Positions 18,918-27,691 of a stretch of 28,138 bases of DNA are shown here, piece after piece (position 1 is the stretch's first letter; every line of letters starts with the position of its first letter). Below the pieces are notes generated by a model, which saw only the letters and a list, made by a program, of their open reading frames with translations, searched no databases and was not told the DNA's origin. Source of the stretch: Nymphaea colorata (Eukaryota > Streptophyta > Magnoliopsida > Nymphaeales > Nymphaeaceae); assembly GCF_008831285.2 (NCBI RefSeq), contig NW_022204688.1:37501-65638 (forward strand), in the 5' to 3' direction. A program made the position numbers and the translations under genes.

Positions 18918-20815
18918 GTGCCCGATATATATACTATGCTGCCCTTGCAGCTGTTTGCTCTTTTCTGTGCCCTCAAACTGTGGGTGACCTTGCCACGATC
19001 GTGGGCTTGCCACAGCCTGCGGCCCGTTCGTGGAGCTTGTTGCTCCACTATGCTCAATGCTCGTTCTTTATCCTTTGCTATAGCCCGAGGTGCCTTTACT
19101 GTGTTTCTTCCTTCAGAGTCTTGGGCTAAGGGTGACTCTGTCGTGCATGTTCCAAGTGGGCTGAAAGGATTCCACAACTCTCGGCTGCAATTTGGAGAGT
19201 CTGGAAACTGATAAGCTCTCCATCGCTCTGGGTAAAGCTTTTCAATGTAGTGCCCCAGAGTCGTTTTGTTGAATGGGTGATGACCACCCTCCTTAGGATG
19301 TATCTGACTTTGGGGAGAGACTAAGGCGGCCCGTGAGTACCCTTCGACTTTGCATTGTTCTGAATGTGCACTAAGGGTTACTCGATCTACCTCGTTGTAG
19401 TGGTTTTTCTCTGGGTTGATATTCGGGTAGATGCCTGTACTATCAAGCTGGTTCTCTGAGCTGCTCATGTCATCACTTTCTGACTCGGGGAGGATTCCAT
19501 CTGATGTGGCCAAAATTTCTTCCTCTAACAATTCCTGGATAGTGGGCGGCTTAGTTCTTTGCCCGAGTCCAGGTTTGCTAGGGCTCTTCTTTTGCCTTTG
19601 GTAAGTGGCGACCTCTTCAGATTTTGTTCGGATCATCCCACAAACTTGGCTCTCTTGTGGTTGTCGTGGAATTTCATTCACTAATACTTGGGTCGCCCAT
19701 TGTTGGAGCTTCGTTCGTGCCTTTGGACAAGAAGACTTTGAGAGATTCAAATTCATACCACCCTCCTGAGATTCTATGTTATCTTGGGCAGGAAGAGAAG
19801 GTGGTTGCATACTCTTGTCCTTGGTGGGATGCCCTACTTCTTCCATTTCCATGGGGGCATCTCCGGAGTTGGATCCTATGCTCTCATTGTCGAGGGGCCC
19901 GTTTCCATCTAGAATGAGTTCTTCCTGTAATTGGTACCTGACTAATTCCATTGTGTCATTAGGAAGTATGTGCTCAAGGGGTTCAAGCTCATAAGGTTCT
20001 TCTTCTTTTTCTCTTGTGGGTGGAGCTTGACACCTTAAAGACTCATCCTGTTTTTGGCCCGGTATGGATGTCGAACTGGATCCCTGCATTTCATTCTTAA
20101 GCTGATCTTCTTGTGATACTAACTGGATCACACTAGGTGCGGGTTCCTCACTTAGATCGAAATCCTGACATAGGAGATCAATCTCATCCAAAATTTCCTG
20201 GGTGGTCCATGATGCGAATGACTCAACATCTTTGGTATTATGCACCGCCTTACCAAGAGGTAACGTGTCGAGATTGTCTTTGCTTTCACACCCCTTTGAT
20301 AGATCTCGACTCATTGCTTCAGCATCTACTTTGGGCTTTGTCGTGCCCTCCCTCTCAACCTTTTCTTCTGCTGGTTTTGGTTGGATGCCTGGTTTAGTCT
20401 TTTTTGGATGGGCTATGACCTTATAAGTAGAAATGGCATTCTGTGTAGTCATAGTTTGCGTTTCTCCTTGAAGAGGTCCGGGCTTGGGAAGGAGACCTTT
20501 ATTTGAATAGATCCTCCTATAAGTTTGAGCATTGCCCGTTTTTCGTGGAAGAGGTTGCGGCTTTTCATGATTTCCTCTTTCATTAGTAGGGGTCAAGGCT
20601 TTCAACATTTCCTTGATTTCCTTGAGTGTTTGATCATACTTCTCCCACTCGTGACTCGTATGATGCATTTCTTTCTCTTTGGTTGAGTCTTTCTCAAGAG
20701 GTGGTGTCCCTACTATGTGAGGAATGGTACGTGCTTCACTAGGCTCCATGTGAGGCTCTCTTTGCTCTGTGGCCACGTAAGAGGTTCTTTCTGTCAACTC
20801 GAAATAATGGTCCAT
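18854..20815 (-). CDS. Unrecognised 653-aa ORF inside family-B element
   Basis: I do not recognise this protein. It is hydrophilic, rich in E, K, P, Q and S, with acidic stretches (for example EEEPYELEPLEHILP and SESDDMSSSEN), no membrane segment, no zinc knuckle and no protease, RT or integrase motif. It is sense-oriented with LTR B2 and ends ~180 bp before the PPT, the place where an env-like or accessory ORF would sit. The first Met is at 20815, but the frame stays open upstream another ~34 codons to a TAA inside the 18S rRNA fragment (20918-20920). This suggests the original protein was longer and was truncated at the 18S junction. It could be a captured host gene, an accessory ORF of a non-autonomous element, or a decayed gag. 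Length and lack of stops argue against chance; function unknown. Confidence 0.55.
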   Translation of the reverse strand: MDHYFELTERTSYVATEQREPHMEPSEARTIPHIVGTPPLEKDSTKEKEMHHTSHEWEKYDQTLKEIKEMLKALTPTNERGNHEKPQPLPRKTGNAQTYRRIYSNKGLLPKPGPLQGETQTMTTQNAISTYKVIAHPKKTKPGIQPKPAEEKVEREGTTKPKVDAEAMSRDLSKGCESKDNLDTLPLGKAVHNTKDVESFASWTTQEILDEIDLLCQDFDLSEEPAPSVIQLVSQEDQLKNEMQGSSSTSIPGQKQDESLRCQAPPTREKEEEPYELEPLEHILPNDTMELVRYQLQEELILDGNGPLDNESIGSNSGDAPMEMEEVGHPTKDKSMQPPSLPAQDNIESQEGGMNLNLSKSSCPKARTKLQQWATQVLVNEIPRQPQESQVCGMIRTKSEEVATYQRQKKSPSKPGLGQRTKPPTIQELLEEEILATSDGILPESESDDMSSSENQLDSTGIYPNINPEKNHYNEVDRVTLSAHSEQCKVEGYSRAALVSPQSQIHPKEGGHHPFNKTTLGHYIEKLYPERWRAYQFPDSPNCSRELWNPFSPLGTCTTESPLAQDSEGRNTVKAPRAIAKDKERALSIVEQQAPRTGRRLWQAHDRGKVTHSLRAQKRANSCKGSIVYISGTCLVTMVQGNLDSAEWIEVMK

Positions 20816-20913
20816 AGATCCTACTTTGATGACTTCACCTGGATAGATTTGTACCCAACGTTGAAATATCTCCCCATGACCAACAACACTAAGTCCACCC
20901 GTGTCTGTGTCAT

Positions 20914-20964
20914 TGGCTTAATCTTTGAGACAAGCATATGACTACTGGCAGGATCAACCAGGTA
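20914..20964 (-). rRNA. 18S rRNA 5'-end fragment (first ~51 nt)
   Basis: On the minus strand it begins TACCTGGTTGATCCTGCCAG, the near-universal 5' end of eukaryotic 18S rRNA, and continues to …GATTAAGCCA, where the match stops (18S continues TGCATG; here ATGACA). It is a fragment, not a gene. It is joined downstream to the unknown ORF and upstream to spacer-like sequence in the normal rDNA order. Confidence 0.93.
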
Positions 20965-21421
20965 GCAACACATCGACAACGTCAGAGGCCCCGGCCACAA
21001 AAGAACCGATAGCTACCGACGGTCAATCATCGTTTCGTTTTCGACATCACTGCGGACGACGTTTTAGGAAGAACAGCATTAAAAAACTGCCCACCGGCGC
21101 CCGAAACGTACTGAGAATCCATAAAGCCGACGTAACGACAGAAATAACCAACGATCAGCACAAAAGCTGAGAGGCCAAAAGCCGCACGCCCAAGCCCTCC
21201 GCACACCATGCGGATGGGCTGCGTTAATGTCCTTAACAAGACGGCGTTCCACCAAAGCGGCAGCAATACAGAGACCAAACGTAGGGGCAAAACAAACTTA
21301 GCGTCAACCACACCAATATAACAAGCACATCACCCAAACGGTTCATGGCAAACCAAAACAGCCATGACGCTGATGGGAGACGCAGCCAACGCCACTCATG
21401 CGCCAAGACATCAGGCGCTTC
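20965..21421 (-). other. Presumed 35S rDNA external transcribed spacer (3' ETS end)
   Basis: About 457 bp directly upstream of the 18S start and in the same sense, CpG-rich and unlike the neighbouring retroelement DNA. By contiguity with the 18S 5' end it should be ETS. It ends exactly at the start of LTR C1 (21422). The identification rests on position; I cannot match ETS by eye across species. A 94-aa frame (21027-21311) inside it is not a gene. Confidence 0.75.
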
Positions 21422-21716
21422 TGTTACGGACCAACTTGTAGGTCCAGACCCAACTCGGCGTAATCAGGCCGGAACCAGTCGGCCAAGGCAAAAGGCCTCG
21501 GACTTGTGGGCGCAATCGTTAAGTCAACTTGAAGACAGTCCAAACGAGGCTAAGTCAGCACTCGAGACAGTTGCAGCGGGCGGCGTGGGAGGAGCAACTA
21601 GGTCCGAAAGAGTGCTCAAACCAGGTGGAACTCAAGGCGTTCTAGAACCTATTGCGAGGCTCACCGAGCTTGATCAGGATAATCCGAGCGTGAGTCCAAT
21701 TTCCCCGAACGCTTGA
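21422..21716 (+). pseudogene. Polyprotein C-terminal tail encoded in LTR C1
   Basis: Frame starting SVTDQLVGP, containing KASDLWAQSL and the Gly-rich core VAAGGVGGATR, stop at 21716. Parallel to element A (SVTDQFPGP, KASEIWARSL, VAVGGAGGAA). No polyprotein precedes it here. Upstream openness into the ETS is fortuitous. Confidence 0.75.
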
Positions 21717-21788
21717 GCCTATCTAAAGCCGAGAGGCTTAGGTTCAGGTCTGAGTCAATCGGACTTGACCCGTGCTCGAAATTCCGAA

Positions 21789-21955
21789 GTGTGGGCGGTA
21801 ACCCACACGAGGTCCCCGCCCTAAGTCCACAAGGCTTAGGGACTTTAGCTTTTGATTTTCGAGTTGGGCGCTAGGCCCGGTTTATGTGGCGTCTTCTATT
21901 TCATGTCAACGTCAAGTTTTGAAGTAGAGACCTAGCAAGGCGGGTTGTGCCTTGC
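21789..21955 (+). promoter_or_regulatory. Three-hairpin cluster in U3 of LTR C1
   Basis: H1 21789-21808: GTGTGGG/CCCACAC, 6-nt loop. H2 21819-21841: CCCTAAG/CTTAGGG, 9-nt loop TCCACAAGG. H3 21935-21955: GCAAGGC/GCCTTGC, loop GGGTTGT. Compared with A, paired positions change together: one pair in H1, two in H2, and two pairs in H3 with an invariant loop. Confidence 0.7.
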
Positions 21956-22020
21956 GCATTTTTGACATTAGACTAAGTTGCGAGCTAGGTTAACATGTAA
22001 TTAGGGCTCGCATTATATTT

Positions 22021-22030
22021 TGTATATATT
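22021..22030 (+). promoter_or_regulatory. TATA box of LTR C1
   Basis: TGTATATATT, 599 bp from the LTR start; the same 10-mer as LTR A. CTCTCTCTCCTC follows ~75 bp downstream. Confidence 0.7.
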
Positions 22031-23050
22031 CTGTAAACACAATGTACAATGGATCGAAAAATTAATCCAGAGATTGGCATTTGGTGTGGCACCCTCTCTC
22101 TCCTCGCACGAGGCTTCTCCCCTCTCGTCTCCCACCTTGTTCAACCCGAGAACCAGGCGTCTTCTCCCCCCTCGCGTCCTCTACCTCCACGGCGCTTCTC
22201 AGTCCAGAAATCCTTGAAGAGCCGCCGTCCGAGACATAGGCATAAGGAAGAAGGCATCGGCGGATCTCCACCACCGGCGGCGATCCCTCCCTTGTCACGT
22301 AAGTACCCCTTTCGAGTTATTTTCAAAGTACTGGAGTCGGTGCCTTTGCCCTGATCACGAGGGTACTGTGAGGCCGATTCCAGCATAGGGAAGATTGAAG
22401 GTGACGGATCTACCGCCGGCTTCAATTCGACACCGAAGAGGAGACGAATTCCGATCTCTCTCTCGCTGCCCGATTGCTGCATTCTGCCTTAGAACGCAGG
22501 ACGTCTTCACTCGGTTCCTCCCTCGGCATACCCGAAGAGGGGAATCAGGATTGGGGCGTTTTCTGTTCTAATCAGAAATTGCAGATCGCGTCGCGGGATT
22601 GGAATCAGAAGTTTGATCCCTAGTAGGAATTTGGCCGGATTAGAAAGGCAAATCGATAAGAAATTTCAAGTTCTAGCGGCCTGTTTCTCCCTTTTGATCT
22701 GTCGGACCAGAGGCTCCAAAAGTAAGAAATACAGCTCTCTGGTCAAGATCTGAAGTAGAGAAGTGATCCACGTGAATCGCCCAGAAAAGAGCTTTACAAA
22801 TATCAAAAAAGGGGCGAATTCTGTCGGCTGGATCTCGAGATTGAATCTCGCCGAAAAAACGCTTGAATCCGGCCATCGCTGCTAATTCCGGTGGTCGCCA
22901 TTGATTCCGACGTTAAGGACCGAATTGCCCTTCTTCCCTAGTGTTTTAATTAAAATCTGAAAGGGGTATATCGGTCACGGGACTTTCGGATCAAGTTCTG
23001 GCCGCCGGCGCGAATTGAAAGATTCCGACGAGGTCAATCATCCAAATCCG

Positions 23051-24916
23051 GTAAGTCCACCTCCGTTTCATCTCAGCCGTTCCTGTGACACCTGTCCACC
23101 ATCCAGCCGTTCATCTGAGCCCTTGTCCCAGCTGCTGCCACCTGTCCCGATCCAGGATCAGCTCGCAATCAGCTGCTCCCTCAAATCAGGAAGCAATCCC
23201 GCAGCCGCAGCTCCCTTCCAGCTCCTCGCCATCTTCACCGCGTCAACCCTAAGTCGCAAGGATCCTCACGCGTTCATCTTGACACGTGTTGCCATCCTAG
23301 CCAACCCTCTGCCACCTCACTCGCCACCTCACCTGCCAGCTACCCACCTTGGTCCGCGTCTCGCCACCTGTCCTCCAGCCAGGCCCTGCGAGATCCCCTT
23401 GCCCATTTTTTCGGATCTAGCCTCCACCGTTCTTGGAAGCCTTGCCACCTAGCGCCACCTTTCCTAATTCTTCTCAGCCGCATATCTTCATATCCCCTTG
23501 ACCTAATCCGCAGCTACCCTCGTCCGTTGATCACTGCTACGTGTCAACATCGTAGCCTTAGCCTCTCTCGAGCTCACACGAGAGCGCCACCTGGCCCTTC
23601 GCCCCAATCTCTTCTCCCTCCTTTGTCGAGCTTCTCCCTAACACTTAGGCGAGAATCCGAATTCATTCCCTAATAGCTAGCATTCTTCTAGCTCTTTCTG
23701 TCGTGTCCGTCCGTCTTGCCACGTGGCAAGCATCGGTGCCATCCCTGGGTAAGACCAACCCAGTCAACCGAACCCACTAGCAACCTCCCGCACCGAACCC
23801 ACACCTAGGCTAAACCTCTACCGAGCCAACCTAGATCGGCATTGACCTTTAGCCTTAGTCAAACTAGGTCAACTAGCCCACCGAGCCCACTTCGTTGGTA
23901 GCCTCCCTTAGCGACTCGAGCCTACCTCGAGTGACCCTTGACCAACTTGACCCGGACCCATTGACTCGGTCCATTTAGTCAACCACCTAGTTAGTTAAAC
24001 CCTCCGCACTTGGTCAACATTGACCAGCACCGTGAGCCTAGGCTCGACCTTAGCCTCCCCTACTGGACCTACCTATTAGCTAGGTCAACCCTTGACTAAA
24101 CCTAAACCCCATTTGACCAAGCCTACCCTGTCCCGAACCCGCTTGACTAGACCTACCACCTAGTAGAGCCCAGCCGAACCCAGCCAGCCCAGCCTTAGCT
24201 AGGATTAGGTTCAGCCGGTTCGCCGGCCCTTACAGCGGCCACTTCCTCTCCGTCGGCATCCACCGGCGCACGTGGCCGAGCCACATTCCGGAGTTAGGCA
24301 GGTAGGCGCTGTCGCTGTGACAGCAGCCCCCCGCGGCAATCCAAGCGGCCCTTCCGGCCCTGTTCCGTCGTCTTCAGCGCGCAGCAGCAGCACATCGGCG
24401 GCAGCCGACAGGTGACTTCGTCCTGACAGGCGGCCCTCGACCAGACAGCAGACGAGCACTCCCGGCATCCTCGACGGCACGTCCGTAGCAGTCCGAGACA
24501 GCGTCCTCGCTCTCGGCGCGCGTTCTGCCCCTCGGCCCGGCGAGTGTCAGCAGCAGTCTCGGCTCGACGTTAGCGCTGCCCCGCCCGCAGGATCCATCGC
24601 GGCAACAGTGCAGCGGCCACAGCCAACGAGCAGTGACCAGACCTCGGCAGTCGACCCGACCACCAGCGCGCGGCCTGCCGTCAGCGCCTTCAGGCAGCGG
24701 TCAGTCCGAGTAGCAGGCTACGTGGAGGCACGCCTCAGCCGGTCTTCCTGTTCTGTGAGCTGCAGTGCTCGGGGGCAGGTCATCACCTCGAGACCTTATC
24801 CGGCTACGCCAAGGGTGATCCTTGGCCGTATCATCTCCTATCCCCCTTGTAACTCCGGGTGGGATTTGCTTTCAGTTTTAGGTAGCATTAGCTTATTTTC
24901 AGCATTTCTGTTTTAG
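23051..24916 (+). other. Putative leader intron in LTR C1 (~1.87 kb)
   Basis: Donor CCG|GTAAGTCC at 23051. Acceptor CATTTCTGTTTTAG|CC ends 24916, with an alternative TTATTTTCAG ending 24902. Exon 2 begins CC..GGCTTCGGCCTAGCTCCC, nearly the same as A downstream of its acceptor. Predicted intron length (1866 bp) is close to A (1871 bp) although the filler has diverged. Confidence 0.5.
23715..23730. promoter_or_regulatory. 16-bp perfect palindrome with G-box core
   Basis: CTTGCCACGTGGCAAG followed by CATC. Related GTGGCAAGCATC words occur in B1 (13411) and twice in C2 (~27612, ~27660), and GTGGCAGCATC in LTR A (minus, ~8524-8514). CACGTG is the plant G-box (bZIP/bHLH site). The palindrome would also form an RNA hairpin. 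Confidence 0.6.
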
Positions 24917-25314
24917 CCTTGGCTTCGGCCTAGCTCCCCCGTGAGGTACCTCGAGGGCACTGTGCCCGAGACACGACCACAAGGAGCCAGACCACCTATT
25001 TACTTCTGTTGGGTGTGGTTTGCACGTTAGTGTGGTTTGCGTGGTTTGTGAGTGAGACTGAGTGTTCTCTTGTATCGCTCGCGATTGTAAAGGCCTCACG
25101 ACCCTGTTAGTGTTTTTGTAGTAGGCAGACTTAGTTAGGAATTTTTGGGATTCGGGTAACCTACACGTGTATCTTCCTACCTATTGGGTTTTGCGCCGGG
25201 GTCCTGTCCGGCCGGGTAGATCATTTGTGTAAATACCTAGGTTTTTCGGTTTTAGAATAGGCCTCAAGAAGGTCCTGGGAAGTTTAGGATCGCACTGGTC
25301 GGTTATTCTGGCCT

Positions 25315-25328
25315 AGGAGGTGAGATCC
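25315..25328 (+). other. Polypurine tract scar between LTR C1 and LTR C2
   Basis: AGGAGGTGAGATCC immediately before TGTTACGG, like the PPTs of A and B. It makes C2 a 3' LTR from which nearly all internal sequence has been lost. Alternatively it may partly be the end of LTR C1, since the LTR A end (CTAGCAGGAGTGGGCC) looks similar. Confidence 0.6.
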
Positions 25329-25627
25329 TGTTACGGACCTACCCAGCGGTCCAGACCCAGTTGAGACCGAGCCCGCCGAATCCAGCAGAAGGAAGCGCAA
25401 GGCTTCTGATATTGGAGCTCGTTCTCTTCAATGTATTAAGGCCAGTCCTAGAAGAGTCAAGAAGCACCGAGATAGTTGCAGCGGGAGGAGAGGGAGGAGC
25501 AACTAGGTCGTCAACGGTGCTCAAGCAGGTTCAGTCTCAGGGTGACTTAGACTCCAGTTTAGGGTTCGTCAAGCTAGAAGCGTCCCAACCAACGAGTCCA
25601 CTTCACGCGACCCTTGAGACGTCCTAA
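25329..25627 (+). pseudogene. Frameshifted polyprotein tail in LTR C2
   Basis: One frame starts VTDLPSGPDP and contains SSRRKRKASDI, matching SRRKRKASEIW of element A. It hits a stop near 25503. The Gly-rich core VAAGGEGGATR is in another frame, which stops at 25627. So one or more indels separate the two halves relative to A and C1. Confidence 0.75.
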
Positions 25628-25688
25628 GATCCAGTCTTAGGTAAACGGCTCGGTCAAACCTGACCGAGCTCTTGAGTCAACAACCGAA

Positions 25689-25872
25689 GTGAGGGCGGGT
25701 CCCCTCACAAGGTCCCACCCTGGGTTCAAAAGATCCAGGGGCTCGAACCTTTCCTTTGCGCGTGGGCACTAGGCCCGTTTTGCTTTATGAATAACGAGTA
25801 AATAAAGTTAGTTTTAGGCTTGTTAATATTAGGATTCGAGGTAGGAACCTAGCCTAGCGGGTTGTGCTTGGC
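25689..25872 (+). promoter_or_regulatory. Three-hairpin cluster in U3 of LTR C2
   Basis: H1 25689-25708: GTGAGGG/CCCTCAC, loop CGGGTC. H2 25718-25740: CCCTGGG/TCCAGGG, 9-nt loop, one G.U pair. H3 25852-25872: GCCTAGC/GCTTGGC, loop GGGTTGT, one T.G wobble. Offset from the LTR start is 360 bp for H1 and 523 bp for H3, as in A (365, 524) and C1 (367, 513). Confidence 0.68.
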
Positions 25873-25936
25873 GTTTTGGATTTGGGTCTTGGGTAGAGAG
25901 TGAGATCTGGATTGTAGACTCGTCAAATAGGATTAG

Positions 25937-25944
25937 TATAAATA
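25937..25944 (+). promoter_or_regulatory. TATA box of LTR C2
   Basis: TATAAATA, 608 bp from the LTR start. CTCTCTCTCCTC follows ~65 bp downstream. Confidence 0.7.
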
Positions 25945-26989
25945 CTTTTGGATCATTGTATTTCGCATGAAAGATTAAGGAAATTAAGGCATTTGCGCAA
26001 GGCGCTCTCTCTCCTCCGTGCGAGGTTTGGCTCTCCCTCCTCATTCTCGAGGAACTCTGAAACTAAAATCAAAGCACAGCCCTTGCTCGTGAGTGCAAGC
26101 TTGTGCCCTCTCATCCCTCGCGCCCCCTTCTACCGTGGCGTTTCTTCCTCCATTGAAGAAGTCGGAGTACCGGCGGTGAACCAGCCAGCGCTCGAGTTGG
26201 AAGGCTTGCGGCGGATCTTCTTCCTCACCGGCGAAGGTTCCTCCCTTGTCCACGACATCATCCCCATCCGAACAGCTAACAGCAGCATTTCTGCACCTTC
26301 TTCACGGTCACGGTGAGGTTGAGAGGCCGACGCAGCAGCAGGGTAGATTGAATCCATTTCTGGATTCAATATAGACGGAAAGGTTAGTAGACTGATTTCA
26401 ATGATTTCTCCAAGTTATTAGAGTTTCGATCTAGGGGAGAGCACTCCCAAGTCCAGGCTCGTCTCCCGGCCTACCCGAGAGTAGAGTTAGAGAATCTTCG
26501 GTGAAGACTCTCTAGACGGTATTCTATTGCTTTGGAGAAGTCTTGTCATCGGCGGCTTAACCTCGCCAAAGTTCGTGTTGTGTGAGTTGGAGAACGGCAA
26601 CGAATCGGAGTTCGATCTCTCGGCTTGTTTCTCCAATTCTGTTCCTGGGTGCAACAGAGCCGAATCTGCTGGCCTGTGAAATCTAGCCGTGGAAAATCTT
26701 AGTTTGCATTATAGCTGGAATCGCTATTCTCTAAGCATTGCATTGGCCGATTCCAAGTCTCATCCGACGGTGGAATAGAAGTCTCGGCTCCTTGCCGGAA
26801 TTTTGCTGCTACTCCGGTCGGGCTTGCAATCTCCGTCAGACTAGTGACCTGAAGCGTGAGGGACGTCATTGCCCTATCTTGGTGAAAGCTCTAGTGAAGA
26901 CGAGGAGGGCATTGTGGTCTAGATCGTCGGTGTCACTCAAACGCGCCATCGGTCTCATCAGGTGCGAACTACGCGACCCTCGGCTGAAC

Positions 26990-26998
26990 CAGGTAAGT
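26990..26998 (+). other. Consensus splice donor in LTR C2
   Basis: CCAG|GTAAGTCCAATCC, 1664 bp from the LTR start. The donor and following bases are identical in LTR A, which is diverged elsewhere in this region. The matching acceptor would be off the window. Confidence 0.5.
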
Positions 26999-27594
26999 CC
27001 AATCCTGTCCTTGCTTCTGCCACGTGTCTGTCATCCGAGCCATCATCCCAAAGCTGAAACCAGTTATTTTCTAAGTGTCCCACGATTGAGTAAGTTTAGG
27101 AAAGTGCCCTAGTTCGTAGGTTCATACTCGCCACCTCGCCCCACTTTACTTGTTGCTCGGTCTTCCCCTTAGTCGCATGTAGTTGTGGCCTCACATCTGG
27201 CCACGTGTCACCATCTCAAGCCTCACGATCAGCCCTTCCTCCACCTCGTCAAGTCTCTTTTCCACTGAGTGCTGCGTCTTGCCACCTCGCCCTTGCCTTT
27301 CCCCCACTTAGCGCACCACTCCCCCAACTCGCGTCCCTTTTCCTAACTTTTAGGACAAGTCCCTTAGGACTCGCACAACTCCTTGGCCACCTTTTCCTTA
27401 GCCAACCGCAGTAGTTCTTCACCTTGATCTGCCACGTGTCGCCATCTCCCCCTCTTCGAAGCCCACTAAGCTACATCGTGTAGCTACCCTTCCCCTTTTG
27501 CCCAATTCGTGTCCAGGTTCACTCCCCTTCTCTTTAGGAAAGCACTTCACCTTTCCCTTGTTGATAGGCATTCTTCTTAGCGCACATTAGCTGA

Positions 27595-27691
27595 CCCGTT
27601 CATCTTGCCAAGTGGCAAGCATCAGGTCCTCACCCACTCGACCCCGTTCATCTTGCCAAGTGGCAAGCATCTAGGTCCTCACCCACTCGAC
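27595..27691. repeat. Tandem duplication of 48-49 bp in LTR C2
   Basis: Two almost identical units, 27595-27642 and 27643-27691, differing by one inserted base. Each carries CTTGCCAAGTGGCAAG, a stem-forming variant of the G-box palindrome. Confidence 0.9.

Larger units (their letters stand above)
21422..25314 (+). repeat. LTR of family C1 (~3.9 kb)
   Basis: Begins TGTTACGGACC. It is colinear with LTR A in inverse orientation: tail coding, hairpins 21789-21955, TATA 22021, donor 23051, TTGACC-rich filler 23740-24190, GC-rich block 24200-24760, acceptor 24916, structured block 24950-24970, and GTCCTGTCCGGCCGGGTAG near the end. No PPT lies before it, only rDNA spacer, so it is a 5' or solo LTR. 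Its 3' terminus is unclear: the next LTR starts at 25329 after a PPT-like scar, with no CA end or PBS visible. The 5 bp before it are GCTTC; no matching TSD found. Confidence 0.85.

Noticed and set aside
20914-21421. A functional rRNA gene
   Set aside because: Only the first ~51 nt of 18S are present before the sequence changes to unrelated coding DNA.
23015-23452. 145-aa plus-strand ORF in LTR C1
   Set aside because: Pro/Ser-rich low-complexity product from C/T-rich filler; spans the putative splice donor; no counterpart conserved in A or C2.
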